A stretch of 64,000 nt of DNA, taken from assembly GCA_965194655.1 (NCBI GenBank), contig OZ239148.1, forward strand, positions 1,922,001 to 1,986,000, given 5' to 3'. Below the pieces are notes generated by a model. It ran no database searches and was not told where the DNA came from. It saw only the letters and a list, made by a program, of their open reading frames with translations. Source of the DNA: Hahnella lacustris. GTDB taxonomy: Bacteria; Pseudomonadota; Gammaproteobacteria; Burkholderiales; Burkholderiaceae_A. Shown here piece by piece: positions 34,055-42,488 of the stretch. The stretch's first letter is position 1; each line of letters begins with the position of its first letter. The position numbers and the translations under genes were made by a program.

Positions 34055-34345
34055 TTACAAGCGGCTCCGCGCGTCCATACGGTCATGCAAGACCCGGACA
34101 ACCACGATGCCATACTCAGTGACTCGGAAATAAATCATGTGTCTTTCGACACGCCAACGTCGATAGCCTACCCGAATGTGTTCACAGCTTGGCGCAGTCA
34201 TGGGTGACCCAGCCAGATCAGTGTACGAGGCGGTCAAGAGGTCTATATATCGATCGGCCTGCTCAACACCCCATTGTTGGGCTGTATAGATCCAGATTCC
34301 CTCCAAGTCGCGCTCAGCCGCTGGCGTGAGGCGATACTCAGCCAC
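34055..34345 (-). CDS. parE: ParE-type toxin
   Basis: 96 aa from a GTG at 34345 that overlaps the parD stop by 8 bp (GTGGCTGA). RelE/ParE fold: VAEYRLTPAAERDLEGIWIYTAQQWG at the start and HIRVGYRRWRVERHMIYFRVTEYGIVVVRVLHDRMD at the end, the usual ParE core with HxRMD. ParE toxins typically poison DNA gyrase. Sits between motB and the flhB-operon tail, tail-to-tail with motB (1 bp between stop codons' ends). Confidence 0.92.
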   Translation of the reverse strand: MAEYRLTPAAERDLEGIWIYTAQQWGVEQADRYIDLLTASYTDLAGSPMTAPSCEHIRVGYRRWRVERHMIYFRVTEYGIVVVRVLHDRMDARSRL

Positions 34346-34583
34346 GTTCGGCGCGCATCCTTTGTTTGAACTCAGAGGAATTAAAGCGACGAGGTTCACC
34401 GCTCATTTCACCTTCGGTCAAGGCATCGCGGATCGAGTCGATCTCCGCACTGCGGTCCTGCTCCCTTCGAATCAGATCGCGAATGTACTCACTGTCATTG
34501 GTGTAGTGCCCAGCGCTGATCTGAGCCTTGACCCAGTGATCTTGCTGTTCGGTCAGGGTAATGGTTTTACGCACGGTTCCCAC
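34338..34583 (-). CDS. parD: ParD-type antitoxin
   Basis: 81 aa from a GTG at 34583 with GGAGG seven bases upstream. N-terminal ribbon-helix-helix (VRKTITLTEQQDHWVKAQISAGHYTNDSEYIRDLIRREQ), then a flexible acidic tail that binds ParE. Autoregulation of parDE by this protein is expected; a 10-bp inverted repeat upstream (34602-34638) fits an operator. The pair is the only clearly mobile-type module in the window. Confidence 0.92.
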   Translation of the reverse strand: MGTVRKTITLTEQQDHWVKAQISAGHYTNDSEYIRDLIRREQDRSAEIDSIRDALTEGEMSGEPRRFNSSEFKQRMRAERG

Positions 34584-34601
34584 AGAGCGACCTCCTTCGA
34601 C

Positions 34602-34638
34602 TGCATCAATAAAACGATAATTTCATACTATTGATGCA
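34602..34638. promoter_or_regulatory. Inverted repeat, probable parDE operator
   Basis: TGCATCAATA (34602-34611) and TATTGATGCA (34629-34638) are perfect 10-bp arms with a 17-bp spacer in AT-rich DNA directly upstream of parD. ParD proteins bind such palindromes to repress their own operon. Confidence 0.7.
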
Positions 34639-34656
34639 ATATAACGTAGTTTCTGA

Positions 34657-35775
34657 CTAACGCGACGCTCCGGGGTTCACAGGTGCAATGGGCTCCCGCC
34701 GAGGAAACGCCACGGCCGTCTCTGCATCCACCTTCTTGTTGGCCTTTTCTAGCGCCTCACGGTATCGCTGACGCTCCAGAACGACCATGGCCTCAACCTG
34801 CGCCTTCAGGGTTTCTACATTCGAACCCACACGCTTGAGGTCGGCAATCTCTTTGTTCACGCCACCAATGCGCTTGGATGTCTCATTCAAGGCGCCCGAC
34901 TGTTGCTTGATCTGCGTCTCAAGTCCTTTGATGTCGGTGAGCAGTTTGGCCAAGGCTGGATCGGGCTTCTTCGCCTGAGCCAGGGCCTCATCAAAGACCT
35001 TCTTCATGGCGGCCTCTTTCTTGAGGGCCTCTTCTTCCATCACCTTGAGGGTCTTGGCCAAGGCCTCGATCTTGGTCGTCATGCTCGCCTGGGACTCCAC
35101 CAGCTGGCCATCGCGCTGCGCCAGATTGTTGATGCCTTGGCTCACATTCGCAACGGCCTGCATGGACTCTCGAATCTCAATGGCCTGAGTCCCAATCTTC
35201 ACCAAAAGGGCGTCCGCCTGTGACACGCGTTGTTGGAGTTGAATGGCCATCGCCACAAACGCGCTGGCGGCCAAGACCATACCAACACCTCCAGCAATGA
35301 CGAGGATCTGCCCACCTTTGGCGGACTTCTTGGCTGTCACCGTGAGATTCGTCGACGCGGCATTCATGGCCTTGTGGCTTGCGGCTGCCACCACGCCCGC
35401 CTTGTTCGCCACCTCGGCGGCTTCCAGGACCGTAGAGATGATGGACTGTAACTGCTCGGCTGAGGCCTCATAGCGCTTTCGCTCCTCCTCATGAAGGGCC
35501 TGTGCGGCCTCAAGCTCATCCATCACCGCTCGATGCATCTCCATGTCGAACGCCACAATGGGCTGACCGGGTGCCACGCTTGCTGGTGTGATGGGAATAC
35601 TGGAGGTCACCGGAGCTGGCGCTGCCATCGAGGGGCTGACCCGCTCCGGCTCATCTGGAATGTCGGGCATCAGATCAGAGGCAAACTCCTCCTCTGGAAC
35701 ATCTGGCATGAGATCAGAGGCCAGTTCCTCGGGCGGAGGCAGCTTACTGAATGCGGGTTTGGAATCGTCGGCCAT
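34657..35775 (-). CDS. Membrane-anchored coiled-coil protein at the end of the flhB operon
   Basis: 372 aa, family not recognised. N-terminal cytoplasmic region is acidic and Pro-rich with two 14-residue copies of 'EELASDLMPDVPEE' type (16-29 and 30-43); a helical stretch follows (about 80-135); one membrane segment at about 156-178 (QILVIAGGVGMVLAASAFVAMA), then long coiled coils (about 180-350; for example LVESQASMTTKIEALAKTLKVMEEEALKKEAAMKKVFDEAL). It follows the 35779-36222 gene after 3 bp, so it belongs to the fliK-to-flhB transcript. The N-terminal anchor plus periplasmic coil layout could suit a scaffold between inner membrane and wall. Orientation not shown. Confidence 0.7.
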   Translation of the reverse strand: MADDSKPAFSKLPPPEELASDLMPDVPEEEFASDLMPDIPDEPERVSPSMAAPAPVTSSIPITPASVAPGQPIVAFDMEMHRAVMDELEAAQALHEEERKRYEASAEQLQSIISTVLEAAEVANKAGVVAAASHKAMNAASTNLTVTAKKSAKGGQILVIAGGVGMVLAASAFVAMAIQLQQRVSQADALLVKIGTQAIEIRESMQAVANVSQGINNLAQRDGQLVESQASMTTKIEALAKTLKVMEEEALKKEAAMKKVFDEALAQAKKPDPALAKLLTDIKGLETQIKQQSGALNETSKRIGGVNKEIADLKRVGSNVETLKAQVEAMVVLERQRYREALEKANKKVDAETAVAFPRREPIAPVNPGASR

Positions 35776-35778
35776 GGC

Positions 35779-36222
35779 TTATCCCTTCTTCTCAATCTGT
35801 CGTCGGATTTCGACGTTCTTGCGCTGAATCTTCTCGAGTCGATCACCGACCCCAGCAAAGGGGTTCACCGGTGGACGGTTCTCGGGGCGAGTGGGTTTTA
35901 TAAAAGAAAGCTTGCGGCGTGGAGGCGGCCGCAACAGCTCCTCGTGCAAATCCTCATCCGTGAGCTCCGGCACTCTAGGAGTCGGCTCCTCTGGAGGAAT
36001 CTCAAGCACGCCGGGGACAGCAGGCTCCTCTGTTGGAATGTCGAGCTTCTTGCGCTCCGGCTGCAGACGATCTGGCAGCGCCACATTGCGGTCCTGAATG
36101 GACCGGCCCTCGAGCTCTCCGTCCAATCGTGTCACGGGCGCGAGGGCAGCATTGCCTGACTCGACCTTGACCTCCACGCTGGAGTCTTGGCGAATAATCT
36201 GGGCGTTGTCGGGTGTGCTCAT
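35779..36222 (-). CDS. Disordered Pro/Glu-rich protein of the flhB operon
   Basis: 147 aa from the ATG at 36222 (2 bp after the upstream stop; a longer in-frame start lies inside the upstream gene and is not needed). No membrane segment. Rich in Pro, Glu and Arg (IPTEEPAVPGVLEIPPEEPTPRVPELTDEDLHEELL), ending in a basic helix (GVGDRLEKIQRKNVEIRRQIEKKG). Likely intrinsically disordered with a short C-terminal coil. No family recognised. Tight spacing to both neighbours suggests a joint function. Confidence 0.6.
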   Translation of the reverse strand: MSTPDNAQIIRQDSSVEVKVESGNAALAPVTRLDGELEGRSIQDRNVALPDRLQPERKKLDIPTEEPAVPGVLEIPPEEPTPRVPELTDEDLHEELLRPPPRRKLSFIKPTRPENRPPVNPFAGVGDRLEKIQRKNVEIRRQIEKKG

Positions 36223-36224
36223 CG

Positions 36225-37784
36225 TCAGCCCCCAGAGCCGTCGGGCAGCATTTTGCGAATGGCGGACGCAGGGCGAACCCACATATCGGGGGGCAGCCCC
36301 GGCGTGGTCATGTAGGCCTTCGCCTCATCAAGCGTCTTGAATGGGCCCGAGAGCAGCACCCAGTTGTCGCCAGGCGCACCGATGCGCTTGAGACGAAGCA
36401 CCCTAGCCTTCGCAAGCTTGGGCTGCGCCTTGTAAAACTGTTCTATCGCGGCTCGAGAGTCTCGAGACAGATGCTGGACATACCAACCCGGGGCCACCTT
36501 GGTGATGGCCACGAGTGAATCCGGTTTGGCCTGTTTAGGCTCCGATGACTTCGGCTCAGGTGACTTGGTCTCTGGGCGTGTCGGCTCCACGGGCTGAGTG
36601 ACGGTGAGTTCCGCCTGTTGGGCCCGCAGCTTGGGGTCCTGCTGGATTTCCAGATCGGTTAAGCGCTCGGGCATCGGCCCGAGGGTCTTGGCGGGAGTGG
36701 TTGGATCGGCGGAAGCAGCAACGTCAGGGGGCGCGACCGTATCCGCGACAGCCTGGGCTGGGGAAGCTGGGGAGTCGCCAGTGGTGGGCGGCTCGGGGGC
36801 GACGGGAGCTGATGTCACCAAACCCATCAGCGCATCTTGAGCGGTCTTCAAGAAGCCCGGGGGCAATTGCTGCACCAGGGTGATGGCCGCAGAAGCGCTG
36901 AGGGCCAAAAGGCCGACCAGCAGGATCGGGGGGAGCTTGCGCACGCGTTTCGCCGGGCGCGGCGTTTCTGCCGGCTGCTGTGGAGCAGTTTCCGGAGCAG
37001 CCTGTTGCTCGGCTTTCGCCTTCGCCATCGAGGCCGCAAATTGCTGGGCCCGCGCAAGAGCAGCCTGCTCCTCTGACCGGTCTTCTCGGCTCAGGGTTGG
37101 CCGCTCAGCGAGTGCCTCATCCGCACGCGACAAGGCTCGCAGGCCGGCCTTGAGTGCCATCGCAGCCTCCATACCCTGAACCCCAATCCGATCCAGCACC
37201 GCCTGCGCAGCTTGACCCTGCCCCACCTGGGCAGCATCCGCGAGGAGAACGCGTGCCTCCTCAGCGCTTGGGCGCATGGCATCCCATCGCACCGCCCGCT
37301 TACCCAAGGCCTCTGCCTTGGCTTCCGCCTCGGCGCTGGCTGAATGCAGCAAGAGCACCATGCGGGTATTCGCGCCCGGGAAGTCCTTGAACAGACGACC
37401 GAGCAACTGGACTTCCTTTAGGCCCGTGGCACGACCGTCGTACACCACCAGAACGCGTCCAGGGTTGACATCCGGTGCTGGCGCAATGGCATCCGCCACA
37501 CGCATATCCGCCAGCAGGCGGTTGAACCGAACAAGGACGGCCTCTGTGCTGTCGGGAAAAAACACCTCCACACTGAGACCAGGCTGCGCTCGAAGCGCTC
37601 GAGAGAGGATGCGGCCATAGTGATCCAGCACCTCGTCCGAGTCAGACATCAGCACCGCACAGAGCTTTTCCTCGATCACGCCCTGCATCAAACGGTCGAG
37701 TCGAGCACGGTCCTGGGCACGCAAGAAAATATCTTGACTGTCCATCATGCCGTTTGGCCCCGTCGGTTCTCGCTTGTTGTCCAC
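36225..37784 (-). CDS. SPOR-domain membrane protein with degenerate ATPase-like N-terminus (DamX-like)
   Basis: 519 aa from a GTG at 37784 with GAGGAG six bases upstream. Residues 1-230 look like an AAA/P-loop fold that has lost Walker A (AVLMSDSDE replaces it) but keeps a Walker-B-like GRVLVVYDG. A basic stretch and one membrane segment follow (about 285-304, LPPILLVGLLALSASAAITLV), then a long Pro/Ala linker, and a C-terminal SPOR domain (about 430-507: APGWYVQHLSRDS, NWVLLSGPFKTLDEAKAYMTT). SPOR domains bind denuded septal peptidoglycan. The layout is that of DamX. Found inside the fliK-flhB operon, 16 bp after flhB, which suggests a role in polar placement or wall contact of the flagellum. 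Confidence 0.75.
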   Translation of the reverse strand: MDNKREPTGPNGMMDSQDIFLRAQDRARLDRLMQGVIEEKLCAVLMSDSDEVLDHYGRILSRALRAQPGLSVEVFFPDSTEAVLVRFNRLLADMRVADAIAPAPDVNPGRVLVVYDGRATGLKEVQLLGRLFKDFPGANTRMVLLLHSASAEAEAKAEALGKRAVRWDAMRPSAEEARVLLADAAQVGQGQAAQAVLDRIGVQGMEAAMALKAGLRALSRADEALAERPTLSREDRSEEQAALARAQQFAASMAKAKAEQQAAPETAPQQPAETPRPAKRVRKLPPILLVGLLALSASAAITLVQQLPPGFLKTAQDALMGLVTSAPVAPEPPTTGDSPASPAQAVADTVAPPDVAASADPTTPAKTLGPMPERLTDLEIQQDPKLRAQQAELTVTQPVEPTRPETKSPEPKSSEPKQAKPDSLVAITKVAPGWYVQHLSRDSRAAIEQFYKAQPKLAKARVLRLKRIGAPGDNWVLLSGPFKTLDEAKAYMTTPGLPPDMWVRPASAIRKMLPDGSGG

Positions 37785-37800
37785 CGGTTCTCCTCAGTCC

Positions 37801-38952
37801 TCAGTGCACCGTCGCCGACGCGCCGCTCGCATCAAACTGCATATGCGTGGGCACCTTCGGCACAGGTCGTTCGCGAGTCTGCCCTGGCCGTGCGCCACGC
37901 AGACTAAATACATAGGCAATCACCTGGGCCACCGAGTAATACAGGTCTTGGTGGATTGGATGGTCGAGTTCTGAGGTGAAATATAAGGCACGGGCCAGCG
38001 GGGGGGCGGCAAAAATCTCGACACCATGAAGCTTCGCCTCCTCTCGAATCTTAAAGGCCATCTCGTCAACGCCCATAGCCAGGACCACCGGCGCGCCGTC
38101 GGCTGCTGGGTCATAAGCCAGCGCCACCGAGAAGTGCTCAGGGTTGGTCACCACCACATCGGCATCCTTTACTTTATCCATCATTCTCGCGGCGGCCATC
38201 TCCCGCTGACGGCGACGAATTTGTGCTTTCACCTCCGGGCGGCCTTCCACATCTTTCATTTCGTCCTTGACCTCTTGCTTGGTCATCTTCATTTTTTCGG
38301 AATGCTGATGCTTCTGGTACGGAACATCGATTGCCGCGATCAGTAAAAGGCCTAAAGCAACCAAAAGCGCCGTATAGCCGAGCAGATCACCCGCCTTACC
38401 CATAGCGGGCTCGAAAGGCAACATCGCGAGGGTCAGATAGGACTCAAGCTGGCTCTCCAGTACCAAATACAAGACGCCCGCGACCACAGAAAACTTCAGT
38501 ACCGCCTTGACGAGCTCGACGACGCTGTTCATGCCGAAAATTCGCTTGATGCCTGTGAGCGGATTGATCTTGTTTGGCTTGGGCGCAATCGCCTTCCAGG
38601 TGAAGTTGTACCCACCCACCACGAGGGACGCAATCACGCCCACCACCATGCAGATCAGGAAGACAGGAATGATGAGCTTGAAGCCCTCCACTGTGAACTT
38701 TGCAAGGATGACGGGCATTAAAGTAGGGGTGTCCAAGGTTCGCGGGTCAATCTGAAACCCTGCTGCAAAAAGCGCAATGATCTCTTTCATCAGATAGCCC
38801 CCGGCGAAATACAGAAACGACATCGCAGCGATCACGACAAAGGCGGCCGAGAGCTCTTGTGATCGCGCAACCTGACCATCTTCCCGAGCCTGTTGAATTC
38901 GTCTCGCAGTCGGTTCTTCGGTGCGTTCGAGATCTGAGTCTTCGGCGGGCAT
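37801..38952 (-). CDS. flhB: Export gate protein and substrate-specificity switch FlhB
   Basis: 383 aa. Four membrane segments, the FlhB signature PNKINPLTGIKRIFG (about 126-140), and the C-terminal cytoplasmic domain. The autocleavage site is NPEH (270-273) rather than NPTH; cleavage needs the Asn-Pro pair, which is kept. PPLARALYFTSELDHPIHQDLY is the usual downstream motif. Starts 4 bp after the fliR stop. Confidence 0.97.
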   Translation of the reverse strand: MPAEDSDLERTEEPTARRIQQAREDGQVARSQELSAAFVVIAAMSFLYFAGGYLMKEIIALFAAGFQIDPRTLDTPTLMPVILAKFTVEGFKLIIPVFLICMVVGVIASLVVGGYNFTWKAIAPKPNKINPLTGIKRIFGMNSVVELVKAVLKFSVVAGVLYLVLESQLESYLTLAMLPFEPAMGKAGDLLGYTALLVALGLLLIAAIDVPYQKHQHSEKMKMTKQEVKDEMKDVEGRPEVKAQIRRRQREMAAARMMDKVKDADVVVTNPEHFSVALAYDPAADGAPVVLAMGVDEMAFKIREEAKLHGVEIFAAPPLARALYFTSELDHPIHQDLYYSVAQVIAYVFSLRGARPGQTRERPVPKVPTHMQFDASGASATVH

Positions 38953-38955
38953 CTC

Positions 38956-39732
38956 TTAGGCCATCCCGAGCATTGCTCTGAGCTGATCAAATCCTTGTGT
39001 CCAGAGCCAAACCATACGAGCGCTCATCGCTCCCATAAGGATGTACAGCACCACCAGCCCCACCAGAATCATGGCCGGAAACCCCACCGCAAAGATGTTC
39101 AAAGTAGGCGCTGCGCGCACCACCACACCCAAGCCAATATTGACGGCCAACAGAATGACCATGATGGGCAGGGCGAGCAGAACAGCACCAAGAAACATCA
39201 TGGATGTCCAGGAGACGAAGGCGCCAAAGGCGTTTAGGCTGAGTAAACCTTTGCCTACTGGAAGATACTCAAAACTCTGGATCAATAGCTCCAGCAAGAG
39301 TACATGCCCACCCAGGGCTAAGAAAATGAGGCTGCTGATCATGAGCAAGAAAGACGCGAGCGTGGGCACATTGCCCACGTTTGGGTCCACCATGCTCGCC
39401 ATCGAGAGACCCATGGTGCCGGAGATGGTCTGCCCCCCCACCACAATCGCTGCGACAACCACCTGCAGCATGAGGCCCATGAGAAGCCCAATTGAGATTT
39501 GGTTGAAGATCTCGAGAAGACCTCGTGCTGTGGTTGGGTCGATCACGGGCCACTCAAAGAAGGGATAGACCAAAACAGTCAGTACAAAAGCGAAAGCAAT
39601 CCGAATGCGGACAGTGACCGCATCGATCGAGAGTACCGGGGCCACCATCAGGAGCGCCGCAATCCGAGCGAATGGCCAGAGCCCAGTGCTCATCCGCTCA
39701 ATCACTTCCGCAACAAGGAGGGTAGTCACCAT
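38956..39732 (-). CDS. fliR: Export gate protein FliR
   Basis: 258 aa, highly hydrophobic, with the FliR pattern RIAALLMVAPVLS, QISIGLLMGLMLQVV, GLSMASMVDP and a final membrane helix. Component of the FliPQR export channel. It follows fliQ after 12 bp. Confidence 0.97.
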   Translation of the reverse strand: MVTTLLVAEVIERMSTGLWPFARIAALLMVAPVLSIDAVTVRIRIAFAFVLTVLVYPFFEWPVIDPTTARGLLEIFNQISIGLLMGLMLQVVVAAIVVGGQTISGTMGLSMASMVDPNVGNVPTLASFLLMISSLIFLALGGHVLLLELLIQSFEYLPVGKGLLSLNAFGAFVSWTSMMFLGAVLLALPIMVILLAVNIGLGVVVRAAPTLNIFAVGFPAMILVGLVVLYILMGAMSARMVWLWTQGFDQLRAMLGMA

Positions 39733-39744
39733 GACACGCTCAGG

Positions 39745-40014
39745 TTAGGTAAAGAGGCCTGGGATGCGCTGAAAGATCATCCGGGTGAAGTCCACCATCG
39801 TATTGATCATCCAGCCCCCAAAGACGGCCATGGCGAACCCTACGGCCACCAGCTTCGGGACGAAGGTGAGCGTCATCTCATTGATGGAAGTCGCCGCCTG
39901 GAACACACCAATTGCAAGCCCCACCACGAGGGCTACGCCAAGTAACGGAAGCGAGACCAACATGATGATCATGAGTGCTTCTCTGGCGAGATCAACAACG
40001 GCAGCTGAATCCAT
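39745..40014 (-). CDS. fliQ: Export gate protein FliQ
   Basis: 89 aa with two membrane helices and the conserved VGLAIGVFQAATSINEMTLTFVPKL between them. Standard size; between fliP and fliR. Confidence 0.97.
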   Translation of the reverse strand: MDSAAVVDLAREALMIIMLVSLPLLGVALVVGLAIGVFQAATSINEMTLTFVPKLVAVGFAMAVFGGWMINTMVDFTRMIFQRIPGLFT

Positions 40015-40037
40015 ATTTCGCTTTCAAGGGTGTGGAA

Positions 40038-40787
40038 TTAGGGGATTGAGGGGTTTACAAAGCTAGCCGCTAGCGAGCCCATGATCAGGCTCCAGCCATC
40101 CACCAGCACAAACAGCATGAGCTTGAAGGGCATCGAGATCATCATGGGTGACACCATCATCATGCCCATGGACATCAGCACGCTGGCCACAATGAAGTCA
40201 ATCACCACGAAAGGGATGTAGATCAGGAAGCCAATCGTGAATGCGCTCTTGAGTTCAGACGTGATGAAGGCGGGCACCAGAGTCGAGAAGGGCACTTGAT
40301 CGGGGCTCTCCAGTGCGGGAATGCGTGAGAGCTCAGCAAACATGGCAATGTCATCTTCTCGGGTCTGGGCCAGCATGAAAGCCCGAATCGGTGCCTCGGC
40401 TGTAGCGAGCGCCTCGTTAAAGGGCATGCGCTGCTCCAGATAGGGCATGAGCGCGGTGTCGTAGATCTGAGTGAGCGTGGGCGCCATGATAAAAAACGTC
40501 AGAAACAGGGCCAAGCCCACCAAGACCTGATTGGGCGGCGTCTGGGCCGTACCCAATGCAGTCCTGAGAATCGACATCACGATGATGATGCGAATGAAGG
40601 AGGTCATCATGAGCAGCAGCGACGGCAGCACCGTCAACACTGTCATGAGGGCAAGAAGCTCTAGCGTGAGGCTGTAACGAGAGCCCTCCACGGTCACCGC
40701 AGGCAGCCCCTGGGCATGCGCAAAGACCGGCAGGAGGAGTGTCAGAAAGACGACAAGGATTCGGCGGTAGGGGCTCATACCCCTCAC
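40038..40787 (-). CDS. fliP: Export gate protein FliP
   Basis: 249 aa from a GTG at 40787 that overlaps the fliO stop (GTGA); an ATG three codons later is an alternative. Signal peptide-like N-terminus (ending FAHAQG). Core: LLMMTSFIRIIIVMSILRTALGTAQTPPNQVLVGLALFLTFF and FIPFVVIDFIVASVLMSMGMMMVSPMMISMPFKLMLFVLVDGW. FliP forms the export channel with FliQ and FliR. Confidence 0.97.
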   Translation of the reverse strand: MRGMSPYRRILVVFLTLLLPVFAHAQGLPAVTVEGSRYSLTLELLALMTVLTVLPSLLLMMTSFIRIIIVMSILRTALGTAQTPPNQVLVGLALFLTFFIMAPTLTQIYDTALMPYLEQRMPFNEALATAEAPIRAFMLAQTREDDIAMFAELSRIPALESPDQVPFSTLVPAFITSELKSAFTIGFLIYIPFVVIDFIVASVLMSMGMMMVSPMMISMPFKLMLFVLVDGWSLIMGSLAASFVNPSIP

Positions 40788-41116
40788 TTATTCAATAAGC
40801 GTGCCAGTCCTTTGTGTTGTTGGAGGTTGGAGGTCAAGGGTGAGGGACTGGCCGCAACCGACCGGTCTGCTGGCCATTCCGAGATCATGGAGATGTCTTG
40901 GGGGCTGACTCCAATCAGCAGGTCTCGGTCTCTTACCCGCACCATGACCAGCTTTTGACGGGGCCCCACCGAGAAGCTCTCGAGGTGTTCAATCTGCCGA
41001 CCCTGGCCTTTGGGACCCATCTGGCTGCGCTTCATAAACCAGAGGACAAAGGCCAAGAGCCCCACCACCAGCAGAAAACTGCTGATGAATTGGAGCCAAT
41101 CAATGGGGGGCATCAA
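40784..41116 (-). CDS. fliO: FliP assembly factor FliO
   Basis: 110 aa with one N-terminal membrane helix (FISSFLLVVGLLAFVLWFM) and the short FliO domain ESFSVGPRQKLVMVRVRDRDLLIGVSPQDISMI. Position between fliN and fliP is diagnostic. Confidence 0.93.
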   Translation of the reverse strand: MMPPIDWLQFISSFLLVVGLLAFVLWFMKRSQMGPKGQGRQIEHLESFSVGPRQKLVMVRVRDRDLLIGVSPQDISMISEWPADRSVAASPSPLTSNLQQHKGLARLLNK

Positions 41117-41122
41117 TCAACC

Positions 41123-41446
41123 TTACGCGATCTGCTTCAGGCGATCCGCCGCCGGAACCACGCGCGTCAGACGAATCCCGTAGCGATCGTTGACCAGCAC
41201 AATCTCGCCTTGGGCCACCACGGTGTTGTTTACCAGCAGATCGAGGGGCTCGCCGGCCAGACGATCCAGCTCAACCACGCTGCCCTGGCTCAGGCGCAGC
41301 AGATCACGAATCTTCAATGAGGCTCGGCCCACCTCAATGGAGATGGTGACCGGAATGTTCTGAAGCACCTCAGGGTTGATCTGCCCGTTCTCGCCGGTGG
41401 CTGAATCGCCTAAAAGTTTTTCTTCTTCTGTGGTGGGAGTATCCAT
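41123..41446 (-). CDS. fliN: Flagellar switch protein FliN
   Basis: 107 aa. C-terminal SpoA domain: IPVTISIEVGRASLKIRDLLRLSQGSVVELDRLAGEPLDLLVNNTVVAQGEIVLVNDRYGIRLT. C-ring component for rotation switching and export substrate docking. The N-terminal tail is short and acidic. Confidence 0.97.
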   Translation of the reverse strand: MDTPTTEEEKLLGDSATGENGQINPEVLQNIPVTISIEVGRASLKIRDLLRLSQGSVVELDRLAGEPLDLLVNNTVVAQGEIVLVNDRYGIRLTRVVPAADRLKQIA

Positions 41447-41460
41447 GGCTCCAATCCTCT

Positions 41461-42480
41461 TTAAGCGGCAGCTGACTCAGGAAGAATCGGCTTGCCAGTG
41501 ATATCGATGGCGTTCTGAATTTGCACGGCGAGCTGAGCATCCACGATGCCCACATCCACGTCATAGGTGGGAATGTCCACAATGTTGACGCGCGCAAGGT
41601 CTTGCTTCTTAAAGTAGAGCACGTCTCCCACTTTGAGATGAGTCAGGGTATGGAGGGTGGTCTGCAGCGTGCCCAGCACCGTCTGAAGCTCAAGCTCCGA
41701 CTCAAATACCGCCTCGCGCAGGTTGTTTCTCCAGACCTGCTCAGATGTCTCATTGGCATCGCCCGTCTGAACCCGACTGCGCAGCACGTCACGAATCGGC
41801 TTGAGCGAGGCATACGGATAGACGAGGTCGATGAAGGAGCCGGGGCCGCTGTCCACCTCAAACCGGCTCAGAACCACCAGATCACCCTCATCGGCAATCT
41901 GAGCAAACTGGGGATTGATCTCCGCACTCACCACTCGGAAGTCGAGCTTGAGCAGTGGCGCCCAGGCCTCTCGAAGTGACTTGGAAAACACATCGACGAT
42001 GATGCCAATCACTCGGGTTTCGGTGGGTGTGAATAAGCGTGTGGGCGGGAGTGGGCCCTTGTTGATGCCCGTTCCAAATCCACCGAAGAAAATGTCTAGA
42101 GAGTTAAAGATGACGTTGGGCTCGATGACCACCAGCGAATTGCCCCGCAGAGGGTCCACTCGAACCATGTTCACCGACAGAGGCGACTTGAGCATCCGAA
42201 GATAGTCACCATAACGAACGATTTCCGCTTTCAGCGGGGTGATCTTGGGGGTGGACCGCAACACTTCCACCAACCCCAGACGAAAGAGCCGTAGAAAGCG
42301 CTCATTGATCATCTCAATGGCGCCCACATTGATGCCCAGGGTGCTGTCCTCACTGGCCAGGTCGTGCTTTCGCACATGGACTTTCTGGTTAAACCCAGTG
42401 TCCACGGCGATGGCGCCAGAACTCACCCCTTCTTGCAGGGCGGCGAGTTCTTCTTCAGAGAGGAGGCTATTGGCAACCAT
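41461..42480 (-). CDS. fliM: Flagellar switch protein FliM
   Basis: 339 aa. N-terminal CheY-P-binding type peptide region (LLSEEELAALQEGV), middle CheC-like domain (INERFLRLFRLGLVEVLRSTPKI) and C-terminal SpoA domain (LKVGDVLYFKKQDLARVNIVDIPTYDVDVG). Couples chemotaxis to the rotor. Confidence 0.97.
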   Translation of the reverse strand: MVANSLLSEEELAALQEGVSSGAIAVDTGFNQKVHVRKHDLASEDSTLGINVGAIEMINERFLRLFRLGLVEVLRSTPKITPLKAEIVRYGDYLRMLKSPLSVNMVRVDPLRGNSLVVIEPNVIFNSLDIFFGGFGTGINKGPLPPTRLFTPTETRVIGIIVDVFSKSLREAWAPLLKLDFRVVSAEINPQFAQIADEGDLVVLSRFEVDSGPGSFIDLVYPYASLKPIRDVLRSRVQTGDANETSEQVWRNNLREAVFESELELQTVLGTLQTTLHTLTHLKVGDVLYFKKQDLARVNIVDIPTYDVDVGIVDAQLAVQIQNAIDITGKPILPESAAA

Positions 42481-42488
42481 ATCGGCGC

